From Acidovorax sp. NCPPB 3576 (GTDB lineage Bacteria; Pseudomonadota; Gammaproteobacteria; Burkholderiales; Burkholderiaceae_C): a stretch of 64,000 nt of DNA. The notes below the pieces were generated by a model. That model had not been told where the DNA came from. It saw only the letters and a list, made by a program, of their open reading frames with translations, and did no database searches. Positions 56,125 through 64,000 of the stretch are shown here, in pieces; the first letter of the stretch is position 1, and every line of letters begins with the position of its first letter. The translations under genes were made by a program, and so were the position numbers. The stretch covers positions 686,501 through 750,500 of the forward strand of contig NZ_CP097267.1 in assembly GCF_028473605.1 (NCBI RefSeq). The letters are read 5' to 3'.

Positions 56125-56778
56125 TCAGAGGAAGTACTGCACCGCGCTCGAATCGATCTGCATGCGGCGCCTCATGTCATCCAGTTCGGCATGGGTGAAA
56201 AAGGCCTCCACGGGGTCCGTCGAGATGCTGAGCGTCAACGCGTCGACAGAGATCGAATCCTTGTCGTGGTAGTGGACGTTGTCTTCGTCGAACGCAATGT
56301 GGTCGAACTGTTCGGAGATCGCCGCGATGGTCTCCCGTGCGGCGGATTTCTGTTCCTCTGCTGCGCTGGCATCGGTTGAAAAAGCGGTGGCGATATGGAT
56401 TTCCATGTCCGCGTGGAAGTCGTCCGGCATGTGGGCGGCCACCTGTTTTGCGAGTTCCTTTTTATCGGCTTCGGGCTGCAAGTGGGCCAGCAAGGCGGTC
56501 TGGGTGGTGTCTGAACGGTAAGTCACGGCCACCCCCAGGCAAGGCCCGCAGCCGGTGGTGGTGGCCCTCGTCAGTTTGTTTTTCTGGCGCGGTGCCAGAA
56601 GCACCCCTTCGCCCATGGCGACCAGGCCCCGATCCAGGTTGGAGGGGTAGCGTTGCGCCAGCGGATGGTGCAGGCCTGCCTGCGGGTTGCGCACCGTGGC
56701 CGGTGGGCGCGGCTTCGATGATGGGGAGTGGGTTGGGGAGGCGTTGGTGAAGAGGGCGGATAGCAAGACGGTTTTCAT
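56125..56778 (-). CDS. PIP-box gene with CheD-like motif, candidate type III effector
   Basis: 217 aa, not a recognised family. The N-terminal 50 residues are rich in Ser, Pro and Thr (LFTNASPTHSPSSKPRPP), resembling type III signals. Residues 74-80 read T-T-G-C-G-P-C followed by LGVAVTYR and, at residue 99, a His in ALLAHL. This matches in order and spacing the CheD deamidase triad Thr-x5-Cys-x16-His (the motif TLGxGSCxGV..AHxML). The C-terminal half is acidic (DEDNVHYHDKD). A PIP box (TTCGC-N15-TTCGT) with a -10 TAGGCT 32 bp downstream lies upstream, and ATG 56778 follows CGGAGCC. Deamidase activity and secretion are inference. Confidence 0.72.
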   Translation of the reverse strand: MKTVLLSALFTNASPTHSPSSKPRPPATVRNPQAGLHHPLAQRYPSNLDRGLVAMGEGVLLAPRQKNKLTRATTTGCGPCLGVAVTYRSDTTQTALLAHLQPEADKKELAKQVAAHMPDDFHADMEIHIATAFSTDASAAEEQKSAARETIAAISEQFDHIAFDEDNVHYHDKDSISVDALTLSISTDPVEAFFTHAELDDMRRRMQIDSSAVQYFL

Positions 56779-56800
56779 GGATTGGCTCCGATGTCCCGTC

Positions 56801-56806
56801 AGCCTA
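56801..56806 (-). promoter_or_regulatory. -10 box of the PIP promoter
   Basis: TAGGCT on the minus strand, matching YANNNT, 32 bp after the PIP box and 22 bp before the start codon, within the 30-32 bp spacing known for HrpX-type promoters. Confidence 0.6.
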
Positions 56807-56838
56807 AAAAAAATCGCACGGCCCCAGGCCGGATGCGC

Positions 56839-56863
56839 ACGAAAAAGAAAGGCACTGTGCGAA
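56839..56863 (-). promoter_or_regulatory. PIP box (TTCGC-N15-TTCGT)
   Basis: On the minus strand TTCGC, 15 bases, TTCGT, fitting the consensus TTCGB-N15-TTCGB. About 60 bp before the start codon of the CheD-like gene. Supports expression by an HrpX-type activator. Confidence 0.7.
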
Positions 56864-56902
56864 CCGAATGCTGGGCTGGCCTTTTTTCGGGTCTCCCAGA
56901 AC

Positions 56903-56927
56903 AAAAAAAGGGCCTGCAAGGCCCTTT
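56903..56927 (-). terminator. Intrinsic terminator of kbp
   Basis: AAAGGGCC-TGCAA-GGCCCTTT stem with a seven-base T-run on the minus strand right after it (56903-56909). It lies just after the kbp stop (56955) on the same strand and separates it from the PIP-box gene downstream. Confidence 0.9.
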
Positions 56928-56954
56928 CGTCGATGCGCTGCAAGAGCGCCGGGG

Positions 56955-57437
56955 TCAGAGCGCAGGAATGCGCAGCTTCTGGCCGGGATAGATCTTGTCG
57001 GGGTGCGTCAGCATGGGCTGGTTGGCCTCGAAGATCTTGGGGTACTTGTTGGCGTCGCCGTAGAACTTCTTGGCGATGGCCGACAGGGTGTCGCCGCGCA
57101 CCACGTCGTGGTACTGGGCTTCGGGCTCGGGGTGGGTGACGGCCATCTGGTTGTCCACGCTGGTCACGCTGGCCACGTTGCCGCAGCACAGGGTCACCTT
57201 CTCCTTGGCGGCCTGCGTGGGCGCATCGCCCTTCACGGTGACCTTGCCCTCGGGACCGGCGAACGCCACCTGGACGTTGCTCACGCCGAGGTTCTGCGAG
57301 GCGATGTACGTCTCGATGGCCTTGCCCGCCTTGGCGTTCAGTTCGTCCTGTGTCGGGGCTGCGGCCGTAGCGGCCTGCGCTTCCTTGCCGCCGAACAGTT
57401 TTTCGCCGGCTTCCTTGATGAAGCTGAAAAGTCCCAT
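56955..57437 (-). CDS. kbp: BON/LysM potassium-binding protein
   Basis: 160 aa, very like E. coli Kbp/YgaU: MGLFSFIKEAGEKLFGGKE, BON domain (KAIETYIASQNLGV, EGKVTVKGDAPTQAAKEKV), and C-terminal LysM (VVRGDTLSAIAKKFYGDANKYPKIFEANQPML, DKIYPGQKLRIP). Cytoplasmic K+ sensor under salt stress in E. coli. A strong terminator follows. Divergent from coaX. Confidence 0.95.
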   Translation of the reverse strand: MGLFSFIKEAGEKLFGGKEAQAATAAAPTQDELNAKAGKAIETYIASQNLGVSNVQVAFAGPEGKVTVKGDAPTQAAKEKVTLCCGNVASVTSVDNQMAVTHPEPEAQYHDVVRGDTLSAIAKKFYGDANKYPKIFEANQPMLTHPDKIYPGQKLRIPAL

Positions 57438-57640
57438 GTGTTGGCTCCTTGATGGTCTGTGGATCGGACCGCCCACTGTAGCGCCGCGGCGGGTCCGCCG
57501 GGTGTCGGACAGCCGCCCGAAGGAGCATGTCGATCCCGAGGGGCCGGGATACCCGCGCGGCCATGGGTGCCGGATCACGGCCCATCGTCCGCGTGTCCCG
57601 TGCGGGTAAGGCCGGTTTGTAAAAGTCGTGATAATCCCGC

Positions 57641-58432
57641 ATGACTTTTCTGGCCATCGACGTCGGCAACACCCGCCTCAAATGGGCGATGTACGACGCT
57701 CCCCAGCCGGGCGCCGCAGTGCTCGCCCACGGCGCTGAATTTTTGGACAACATCGAACGGCTGGCCGAAAGCTCGTGGGCCGGGTTGCCTGCGCCCGAGC
57801 GCATGCTGGGCTGCGTGGTCGCCGGCGATGCCGTTCGCCGCCGCGTGATGGAGCAGATGGAACTGTGGGACGTGCTGCCGCTGTGGGTGGTGTCGTCCGC
57901 GCAGGAAGCGGGGCTGGTCAACGGCTATGACCACCCCACGCGCCTGGGCTCGGACCGCTGGGTGGCCATGATCGGCGCCCGCCATCGCCTGCTGGCGCAG
58001 GGCCCGGCGCGCCCGTTGATCGTGGTGATGGTCGGCACGGCCGTGACGGTCGAGGCGATCGATGCGCAAGGGCGTTTTCTGGGCGGTTTGATCCTGCCCG
58101 GCCACGGGATCATGCTGCGGGCGCTGGAGTCCGGCACGGCCGGCCTGCACGTGCCCACGGGCGAGGTGAGCCTGTTTCCCACCAACACGAGCGATGCGCT
58201 CACCAGCGGCGGCACCTACGCCATCGCCGGGGCGGTGGAGCGCATGGTGCAGCACGTCATGCAGCACTGCGGCGAAATGCCCGCCTGCATGATGACCGGC
58301 GGCGCGGGCTGGAAGATGGCGCCCAGCATGACCCGGCCGTTCGATCTGGTCGAGAACCTGATCTTCGACGGCCTGCTGGCCATCGCCGCACAGCGCTTTG
58401 CCCAGACCGCCGCGGACCGGGACAGCCGTTAA
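57641..58432 (+). CDS. coaX: Type III pantothenate kinase
   Basis: 263 aa, ASKHA-type fold: [55 protein letters not shown]. First step of coenzyme A synthesis, insensitive to CoA feedback in this type. The usual neighbour birA is not present; kbp is upstream and divergent. The next gene is convergent (3-bp gap). Confidence 0.95.
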   Translation: MTFLAIDVGNTRLKWAMYDAPQPGAAVLAHGAEFLDNIERLAESSWAGLPAPERMLGCVVAGDAVRRRVMEQMELWDVLPLWVVSSAQEAGLVNGYDHPTRLGSDRWVAMIGARHRLLAQGPARPLIVVMVGTAVTVEAIDAQGRFLGGLILPGHGIMLRALESGTAGLHVPTGEVSLFPTNTSDALTSGGTYAIAGAVERMVQHVMQHCGEMPACMMTGGAGWKMAPSMTRPFDLVENLIFDGLLAIAAQRFAQTAADRDSR

Positions 58433-58435
58433 AGC

Positions 58436-59212
58436 CTAGCCTTCGGCCAGTTCCGTCTGGGCCAACTCCACGCCCAGCCGCTCCAGCGCATCGGCCGGGT
58501 GCGTGGTGGCGACTTCTTCATACAGGCGCGTGGCATCGCCCATGCGCTGGTCGCCTTCCAGGATGAGCAGCGCGTTGGCGTATTCGATCTTGCCGATCAC
58601 CGAGTCCGGGTTGATGGCGAAGGCTTCCTCGAACAGCCGCAGGCTGCTGGCCTTGCGGGCGCCATAGGTCATGCTGCCCACCATCTCGCCGACCTTGTCG
58701 ATGATCTCGGCATGGAACACGGCCAGCGCCAGCCGTGCATCGGCATGGGTGGGCGACAGCAAGATGACCTGCTCCAGCGTCTTGCGCACCCGGCTGCCCA
58801 GGCCCTGCGCCATGGCCTTGGCCACGCTGATGCCCTGGCTGTAGCGGCCGATCGCGTAGGCATGCCAGAACCAGGCATTGGGGTTGCCGGGCTCCGTGCG
58901 CATCTGGTCACCGGCCCGCTCGGCGGCTTCGGTCAGCAGCGCCAGGCGCCGGTCTTCGTGGGGCTCCAGGTAGTTCGCATAGACGATGGTGGCCTTGTTG
59001 GCCACGGTGATGCCGGCGCCGCCGGCGGCCAGCCCGGCGCGCGCCGCCTCTTCGAACGCCCCGCGGTGAAAGAGCACCCAGGCGTCGAGCACGGCAGCGT
59101 CGTCCGGACAGGGCTCGGCATCGCCTGCATGCAGGCGGCTCCATTGGCTGCGCACCGAGTTCGCGGTGAAGGGATAGGCATCGGAGTACGGGAAGGGCGT
59201 CCAGGGCTTCAC
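58436..59212 (-). CDS. Hypothetical protein, tetratricopeptide-like helical
   Basis: 258 aa, family not recognised. Helical throughout, with TPR-like segments such as LLTEAAERAGDQMRTEPGNPNAWFWHAYAIGRYS and ARLALAVFHAEIIDKVG, and SVIGKIEYANALLILEGD. No signal peptide. GTG start at 59212 with AAGGAG 8 nt upstream. It probably forms a scaffold and is next to a TetR regulator (32 bp). Confidence 0.8.
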   Translation of the reverse strand: MKPWTPFPYSDAYPFTANSVRSQWSRLHAGDAEPCPDDAAVLDAWVLFHRGAFEEAARAGLAAGGAGITVANKATIVYANYLEPHEDRRLALLTEAAERAGDQMRTEPGNPNAWFWHAYAIGRYSQGISVAKAMAQGLGSRVRKTLEQVILLSPTHADARLALAVFHAEIIDKVGEMVGSMTYGARKASSLRLFEEAFAINPDSVIGKIEYANALLILEGDQRMGDATRLYEEVATTHPADALERLGVELAQTELAEG

Positions 59213-59244
59213 GGTGCGTCTCCTTGCTGGGGTCTTTTTTTCGG

Positions 59245-59913
59245 TCAGGCAGCCAGGGCCTGGGTGCTGTAGGCGCCGCTCAAGACCTGCAGGTGGTCGC
59301 GCTGGCTGTCTTCCAGGTAGGGCATGAGCAGGTCCAGCACGTGGTGCGCGCCACGCAGCAGTGCGCTTTGCGCGCTCTCGGGCTCCAGCGCGTGCCGCGG
59401 GTCGCTCACGTATTCGAAGCTGAGCCAGTAGGTCAGCACCACGACCATGCTGGTGGCCATGGAGCCCGCGTCGCGACCTCCCAGGTGCAGTGCGCCCGTG
59501 CGCTCCATGCCGCTCAACAGCGTGCGCAGGGCCTGGGTCTTGCGCCCGAGCAGGGTCTGGAAGTGGGTTTCCAGGCGGCGGTTGCGCGACAGCAGGTCGT
59601 TCAGGTCGCGGTACAGGAAGCGGTACTGCCAGATCAGCTCGAACAGCGTGTGCAGGAAGAACCAGGCGTCTTCCACGTCGCGCACGCTCTCCGCCGCATC
59701 CAGCAACTCGTTCAGCGCCGCCTCGTAGCGCGAGAACAGCACGTTGACCAGCTCGTCCTTGGCCGGGTAGTGGTAGTAGAGGTTGCCCGGGCTGATGCCC
59801 AGTTCGGCGGAGATCGCCGTCGTCGACACGTTGGGCTCGCCAAAGCGGTTGAACAGCTCCAGCGTGGATTCCAGAATGCGCTCGGCAGTGCGGCGCGGCG
59901 CTTTTTTCACCAT
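59245..59913 (-). CDS. TetR-family transcriptional regulator
   Basis: 222 aa. HTH RRTAERILESTLELFNRFGEPNVSTTAISAELGISPGNLYYHYPAKDELV, then an all-helical ligand part with an Asp/His-rich C terminus. It starts a leftward pair with the TPR-like gene. May sense a fatty acyl or PHA-related ligand given the nearby phasin gene, but this is only position. Confidence 0.9.
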   Translation of the reverse strand: MVKKAPRRTAERILESTLELFNRFGEPNVSTTAISAELGISPGNLYYHYPAKDELVNVLFSRYEAALNELLDAAESVRDVEDAWFFLHTLFELIWQYRFLYRDLNDLLSRNRRLETHFQTLLGRKTQALRTLLSGMERTGALHLGGRDAGSMATSMVVVLTYWLSFEYVSDPRHALEPESAQSALLRGAHHVLDLLMPYLEDSQRDHLQVLSGAYSTQALAA

Positions 59914-60009
59914 ATTGGCGGCCTCCCGGTGCGTGGGTGGTTGTCTCTTTCACCCACTCTAACCGAGGTGGTCCGCCCGCACGGTGTTGCAGTGCATCAT
60001 GCAAGGAAT

Positions 60010-60031
60010 AGGCAATCCTTTGGGATCGCCT
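60010..60031 (-). terminator. Hairpin after the phasin gene
   Basis: AGGC-x-ATCC and GGAT-x-GCCT form an 8-9 bp stem (one mismatch) about 20 bp after the phasin stop on the minus strand. No strong T-run. Confidence 0.5.
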
Positions 60032-60052
60032 GTTTCCCATGGGTCAGAAGCG

Positions 60053-60616
60053 TCACTCGGCCGGCGGTTTCGGGGGCCGGGGCCGGGCCGCCGCAGCGGT
60101 CTTGCGGGCGGCGGTGGCGCGGCCGGTCGGGGGCTTGGCCGCGCCGCGCTTGGCGGCGGGGCGGGGCGCGGCCTGTGACGGGTTCTGTGCCTGGGTTGCG
60201 GCCTGCAGCGCCTGGGTGAGCGCGTCGATGCGTTCGTGCAGTGCCTGCACCTCGCGCGCGGTGGGCACGCCCAGGCGGGCGAGCGCCTTGGCCACGCGGT
60301 CTTCGAAAATGGTTTCCAGCTTGTCCCACTGGCCGGCCGCGCGCGTGCCCAGTACGCTGGCCGCGCTGGTCATGCGTTCAGCCGCTTCCGACAGGCGCTC
60401 CTGGGTGGTGGACTGGGTCTTGCGCTGCATGGCAGCGCCTTCCTTCACCAGCGCCTCGAACACCTTGCCGCCTTCCTGCTGCGCTTTGGCGAACGCGCCC
60501 AGGCCCGCCTGCCAGATCTGCTGCGCGGAGTCGCGCGCCTTGCTGCCGGAGAAAGGGCCGCTGCCGGCGGGATTGGCGTCGTCCGGAGCGTCGGGGTTTT
60601 TGGTGGATCGGGGCAT
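60053..60616 (-). CDS. Phasin-like polyhydroxyalkanoate granule protein
   Basis: 187 aa. N-terminal helical domain with ARDSAQQIWQAGLGAFAKAQQEGGKVFEALVKEG, the PhaF/PhaI-type sequence, then a heptad region (REVQALHERIDALTQAL) and an Ala/Lys/Pro-rich tail (KRGAAKPPTGRATAARKTAAA) like histone-type PhaF tails. It coats PHA granules and may bind DNA. Start at 60616 with AAGGAA. The gene lies beside TetR and the rhamnose genes. Confidence 0.85.
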   Translation of the reverse strand: MPRSTKNPDAPDDANPAGSGPFSGSKARDSAQQIWQAGLGAFAKAQQEGGKVFEALVKEGAAMQRKTQSTTQERLSEAAERMTSAASVLGTRAAGQWDKLETIFEDRVAKALARLGVPTAREVQALHERIDALTQALQAATQAQNPSQAAPRPAAKRGAAKPPTGRATAARKTAAAARPRPPKPPAE

Positions 60617-60833
60617 GGATGGCTTTCCTTGGGGGCTGATGCAACGGTGCCGCACCGATGAGGTGTTCCAGGCGGCATCGCTTTGGGAGACTTTACGTGC
60701 GCTGTGCGCGCCGTGGGTAGTGTGCGGCCCCTAAACGGCACGGCAGGCCTGCTGCGGCTGGTAACAGGGCCCCGGCACGCGATGGGATAATCCGCGGCTT
60801 TCACACAGCGGCGCTTCGCGCGACCCTCATCCC

Positions 60834-61940
60834 ATGATTCTTGTCACCGGCGGCGCAGGCTTCATCGGCGCCAACTTCGTTCTGGACTGGCTGGCTTCGG
60901 GCGACGAACCCGTGGTCAACCTGGACAAGCTCACGTACGCAGGCAATCTGCAGAACCTGGCGAGTGCGCAAGGCGATCCCCGGCATGTCTTCGTGCAAGG
61001 CGACATCGGCGATACGGCCCTGCTGACAAAGCTGTTGGCCGAGCACCGGCCGCGCGCCATCGTCAACTTCGCCGCCGAGTCGCATGTGGACCGGTCCATC
61101 CACGGGCCGGAAGATTTCATCCAGACCAACGTGGTCGGCACCTTCCGCCTGCTGGAGGCCACCCGGCAGTATTGGCTGGCGCTGCCGCAGGCCGACAAGG
61201 CCGCGTTCCGCTTCCTGCATGTCTCCACCGACGAGGTGTACGGCACGCTGTCGGCCGGCGATCCGGCCTTTGCCGAAACCCATGCCTACGAGCCCAACAG
61301 CCCGTATTCGGCCAGCAAGGCCGCGAGCGACCACCTGGTGCGCGCCTGGCACCATACCTACGGCCTGCCGGTGCTCACCACCAACTGCAGCAACAACTAC
61401 GGGCCTTATCACTTCCCGGAAAAGCTCATTCCGCTGATGATCGTGAACGCCCTCGCGGGCAAGCCGCTGCCGGTGTACGGCGACGGCATGCAGATTCGCG
61501 ACTGGCTCTACGTCAAGGACCACTGCAGCGCCATCCGCCGCGTATTGCAAGGCGGCGCACTGGGCGAAACCTACAACGTGGGCGGCTGGAACGAAAAGCC
61601 CAACATCGAGATCGTGCGCACGGTGTGCGCCCTGCTCGACGAACTGCGCCCGAGCGCCGACGGCCAGAGCTATGCCGCGCAGATCCACTACGTGAAGGAT
61701 CGCCCCGGCCACGACCGGCGCTACGCCATCGACGCCCGCAAGATCGAGCGCGAACTGGGCTGGAAGCCCGCCGAAACCTTCGAGACGGGCATCCGCAAGA
61801 CGGTGCAGTGGTATCTCGAAAACCCCGAGTGGGTGGCGGCCGTGACCAGCGGCGCCTACCGCGAATGGGTGCAGACGCAGTACCAGGCCGCGCCCGGCGC
61901 GGCGGCTGCGGCACCGAACGCCCTGGCTGCCAGCGCATGA
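60834..61940 (+). CDS. rfbB: dTDP-glucose 4,6-dehydratase
   Basis: 368 aa. [11 protein letters not shown] (NAD site), [18 protein letters not shown] (Thr/Asp/Glu), [12 protein letters not shown] (Tyr-x3-Lys) and [15 protein letters not shown]. Second step of dTDP-L-rhamnose synthesis. Its stop overlaps rfbD by 4 bp (ATGA). C-terminal tail is Ala-rich. Confidence 0.97.
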   Translation: MILVTGGAGFIGANFVLDWLASGDEPVVNLDKLTYAGNLQNLASAQGDPRHVFVQGDIGDTALLTKLLAEHRPRAIVNFAAESHVDRSIHGPEDFIQTNVVGTFRLLEATRQYWLALPQADKAAFRFLHVSTDEVYGTLSAGDPAFAETHAYEPNSPYSASKAASDHLVRAWHHTYGLPVLTTNCSNNYGPYHFPEKLIPLMIVNALAGKPLPVYGDGMQIRDWLYVKDHCSAIRRVLQGGALGETYNVGGWNEKPNIEIVRTVCALLDELRPSADGQSYAAQIHYVKDRPGHDRRYAIDARKIERELGWKPAETFETGIRKTVQWYLENPEWVAAVTSGAYREWVQTQYQAAPGAAAAAPNALAASA

Positions 61941-62827
61941 ATATCCTGCTTTTCGGCAAGGGCGGCCAGGTCGGCTGGGAGTTGCAGCGCAGCCTGTCGG
62001 TGCTGGGCACCGTGACGGCGCTGGACCACGACAGCACCGACCATTGCGGCAATTTCGCCGATCCCGCCGGCATCGTGGACACCGTGCGCGCGCTGCGCCC
62101 CGACGTCATCGTGAATGCGGCCGCCCACACGGCCGTGGACAAGGCCGAGAGCGAGCCGGACTTTGCCCGCACGCTCAACGCCACGACGCCGGGCGTGCTG
62201 GCCGACGAGGCCGCGCGCAACGGGGCCTGGCTGGTGCACTACAGCACCGACTATGTCTTCGACGGCAGCGGCGACCGCCCCTGGGTGGAGACCGACACGC
62301 CGGCGCCGCTGTCCGTCTATGGCCGCACCAAGCTCGAGGGCGAACAGCTCATCCGGCAGAGCGGGGCCCGCCATCTCATCCTGCGCACCAGCTGGGTCTA
62401 TGCCGCCCGCGGCGGCAATTTCGCCAAGACCATGCTGCGCCTGGCCCAGGAGCGCGAGCGCCTGACGGTCATCGACGACCAGTGGGGCGCCCCCACCGGC
62501 GCCGACCTGATCGCCGACGTCACGGCGCATGCCCTGCGCCACCTGCAGCAGCGCCCCGAGGATGCCGGGCTCTACCATCTGGTGGCCGCTGGCGAGACCA
62601 ACTGGCATGCCTATGCAAAATACGTTCTGGCGCAATCAGCACTAGGGGGTGATGCTATAAAAATAGTAGCAAATGAGGTGGCGGCCGTTCCGACGAGCGC
62701 GTTTCCCACTCCGGCCGTGCGCCCGCACAATTCGCGGCTCGACACCCGCCGGCTGCAATCCACGTTCGGCCTCGTGCTGCCGCATTGGCAGGCGGGCGTC
62801 TCGCGCATGCTTGCCGAAATCCTTTAG
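61937..62827 (+). CDS. rfbD: dTDP-4-dehydrorhamnose reductase, repeat inserted
   Basis: 296 aa. [17 protein letters not shown] (NAD(P)H site), [15 protein letters not shown] (Tyr/Asp), [11 protein letters not shown] (Tyr-x3-Lys) and [18 protein letters not shown]. Residues about 230-246 ([16 protein letters not shown]) coincide with a repeat element; the sequence here deviates from normal members. Last step to dTDP-L-rhamnose. Overlap at the start with rfbB, gap of 21 bp to rfbA. Confidence 0.95.
   Translation: MNILLFGKGGQVGWELQRSLSVLGTVTALDHDSTDHCGNFADPAGIVDTVRALRPDVIVNAAAHTAVDKAESEPDFARTLNATTPGVLADEAARNGAWLVHYSTDYVFDGSGDRPWVETDTPAPLSVYGRTKLEGEQLIRQSGARHLILRTSWVYAARGGNFAKTMLRLAQERERLTVIDDQWGAPTGADLIADVTAHALRHLQQRPEDAGLYHLVAAGETNWHAYAKYVLAQSALGGDAIKIVANEVAAVPTSAFPTPAVRPHNSRLDTRRLQSTFGLVLPHWQAGVSRMLAEIL
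62625..62672 (-). repeat. Comamonad palindromic repeat, copy 7 (inside rfbD)
   Basis: On the minus strand TTGCTA-N8-ATAGCATCA, CCCCCTAGTG, TGATTGCGCCAGA. Clear match with copies in rbsA and lnt. Translated in frame in rfbD. Confidence 0.8.
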
Positions 62828-62848
62828 CACCCAGGCCAGAGAGAGCAC

Positions 62849-63733
62849 ATGACCGCACGCAAAGGCATCATCCTCGCCGGAGGTTCGGGCACCCGCCTGC
62901 ACCCGGCCACGCTCGCCATCAGCAAGCAATTGCTGCCGGTGTACGACAAACCCATGATCTATTACCCGCTCAGCACACTGATGCTGGCGGGCATCCGGGA
63001 AATCCTGGTCATCAGCACGCCGCAGGACACTCCGCGCTTCGAGCAATTGCTGGGCGACGGCAGCCAGTGGGGCATTCAGCTGCGCTATGCCGTGCAGCCC
63101 AGCCCCGATGGGCTGGCCCAGGCGTTTCTCATCGGTGAAGAGTTTCTCGCGGGCAGCCCGAGCGCCCTGGTGCTTGGCGACAACATCTTCCACGGCCACG
63201 ATTTCGAGGACCTGCTGCGCAGCGCCTTGCAGCGCAAGGAGGGTGCGAGCGTCTTCGCCTATCACGTGCAAGACCCCGAGCGCTACGGCGTGGCCGAGTT
63301 CGATGCCAGCGGCAAGGTGCTGTCCATCGAGGAAAAGCCCAAGGCCCCGAAGTCCAGCTATGCCGTGACGGGGCTGTACTTCTACGACGCGCAGGTGGTG
63401 GAACTGGCCAAGCGGCTGAAGCCGTCCACGCGCGGCGAACTCGAAATCACCGACCTGAACCGCCTCTACCTGGAGCAAGGCGCGCTGCACGTCGAGATCA
63501 TGGGGCGGGGCTATGCCTGGCTGGACACCGGCACGCATGAAAGCCTGCTGGAAGCCGGGCAGTTCATCGCGACGCTGGAACACCGGCAGGGCCTGAAGAT
63601 TGCCTGCCCCGAGGAAATCGCCTGGCGCAACGGCTTCATCGACGATGCGCAACTGGCCCGGCTGGCGCAGCCGCTGTCCAAGAACGGCTACGGCCAGTAC
63701 CTGCAGCGGCTGCTCCGGGAGCCGCGCGAGTAG
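62849..63733 (+). CDS. rfbA: Glucose-1-phosphate thymidylyltransferase
   Basis: 294 aa, Rml[15 protein letters not shown] (nucleotide loop), [47 protein letters not shown] and [16 protein letters not shown]. First step of dTDP-rhamnose synthesis. Follows rfbD in the rfbB-D-A-C order. Confidence 0.97.
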   Translation: MTARKGIILAGGSGTRLHPATLAISKQLLPVYDKPMIYYPLSTLMLAGIREILVISTPQDTPRFEQLLGDGSQWGIQLRYAVQPSPDGLAQAFLIGEEFLAGSPSALVLGDNIFHGHDFEDLLRSALQRKEGASVFAYHVQDPERYGVAEFDASGKVLSIEEKPKAPKSSYAVTGLYFYDAQVVELAKRLKPSTRGELEITDLNRLYLEQGALHVEIMGRGYAWLDTGTHESLLEAGQFIATLEHRQGLKIACPEEIAWRNGFIDDAQLARLAQPLSKNGYGQYLQRLLREPRE

Positions 63734-63845
63734 CAGGGCGCACGGGCGCCGAGCCGCTTCGGCCTGTGCCCGCCTGGCGCGGCCTTTTCAGGCCGGGGGT
63801 GTTTCCCTTCTGTCTCTTTTCTTTTTCGTTGCTGGCACTTTCTCC

Positions 63846-64000
63846 ATGAACGTTATTTCCACCCGCATTCCCGATGTCGTCGTTCTCGAACCCAAGGTGT
63901 TCGGCGATGCGCGGGGCTTCTTCCTCGAGAGCTTCAACCAGCGCGCCTTCGACGAGGCCACCGGCACGCGCCATGCGTTCGTGCAGGACAACCACAGCCG
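63846..64000 (+). CDS. rfbC: dTDP-4-dehydrorhamnose 3,5-epimerase (partial)
   Basis: Only the first 51 codons fall inside the window: MNVISTRIPDVVVLEPKV, FGDARGFFLESFNQRAF, HAFVQDNHSR. These are RmlC N-terminal strands (IPDVxxxEPxVFGDxRGFFxESFN). Completes the dTDP-L-rhamnose operon, which continues beyond the window. Gap of 112 bp to rfbA. Confidence 0.93.
   Translation, partial: MNVISTRIPDVVVLEPKVFGDARGFFLESFNQRAFDEATGTRHAFVQDNHS

Overview
The window is about 64 kb of GC-rich, gene-dense chromosome from a betaproteobacterium. Gene content (LipA/LifO lipase pair, PHA-type phasin, otsB-GH15-otsA cluster, Bug-type solute receptors, HPPD/PAH tyrosine catabolism) and a short AT-cored intergenic repeat point to Comamonadaceae, most likely an Acidovorax/Paracidovorax. 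Two PIP-box promoters of the HrpX type suggest a plant-associated strain with a type III secretion system encoded elsewhere. This placement is inferred from gene families and was not tested by a search. I saw no rRNA, tRNA, insertion sequence, prophage or CRISPR array.

Layout. 0-5 kb: a PhzS/NahG-type flavin monooxygenase divergent from a MarR regulator, a Bug receptor, and dkgB divergent from a LysR regulator. 5-6.1 kb: a two-gene zeta-toxin-like module of lower GC. 6.2-10.2 kb: trehalose/maltosaccharide cluster otsB-GH15-otsA. 10.4-17.7 kb: trxC, cca, a small unknown, GST, 5-formyl-THF cyclo-ligase divergent from a lytic transglycosylase, DUF4124 protein, cytochrome b561 with a PepSY partner. 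17.7-22.6 kb: iron locus (Fiu-like receptor with Fur box, FMN hydroxy-acid oxidase, PiuC, TonB-domain lipoprotein). 22.6-29.9 kb: MBL hydrolase and the ribose operon rbsBACRKD under two back-to-back palindromic operators. 30-33 kb: fadD and a membrane-anchored hydrolase. 33.1-34.7 kb: a Pro/Ser-rich repeat protein behind a perfect PIP box. 34.7-40.6 kb: phhA, Bug receptor, hpd, lifO/lipA, Lrp-type regulator. 40.7-48.2 kb: acetyltransferase, corC-lnt, LysR/asparaginase II, fabA-fabB. 48.3-56 kb: diheme cytochrome, glyQS, gmhB, plsC, YgjP-type hydrolase, rhodanese. 56.1-56.9 kb: a second PIP-box gene carrying a CheD-like T-G-x-G-x-C motif. 57-64 kb: kbp, coaX, an unknown, TetR, phasin, and the dTDP-rhamnose genes rfbBDA and the start of rfbC.

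The most interesting items are the two PIP-box orphan genes, which are candidate type III effectors (one with a cysteine-deamidase-like signature), and a family of palindromic repeats that has entered coding sequence in frame (rbsA, rfbD, probably lnt and the YgjP-type gene) and supplies the stop codon of the first gene. Further points are an anomalous about 51% GC patch inside glyS, an 8-bp tandem repeat upstream of the ribose operon, and a zeta-like toxin module.
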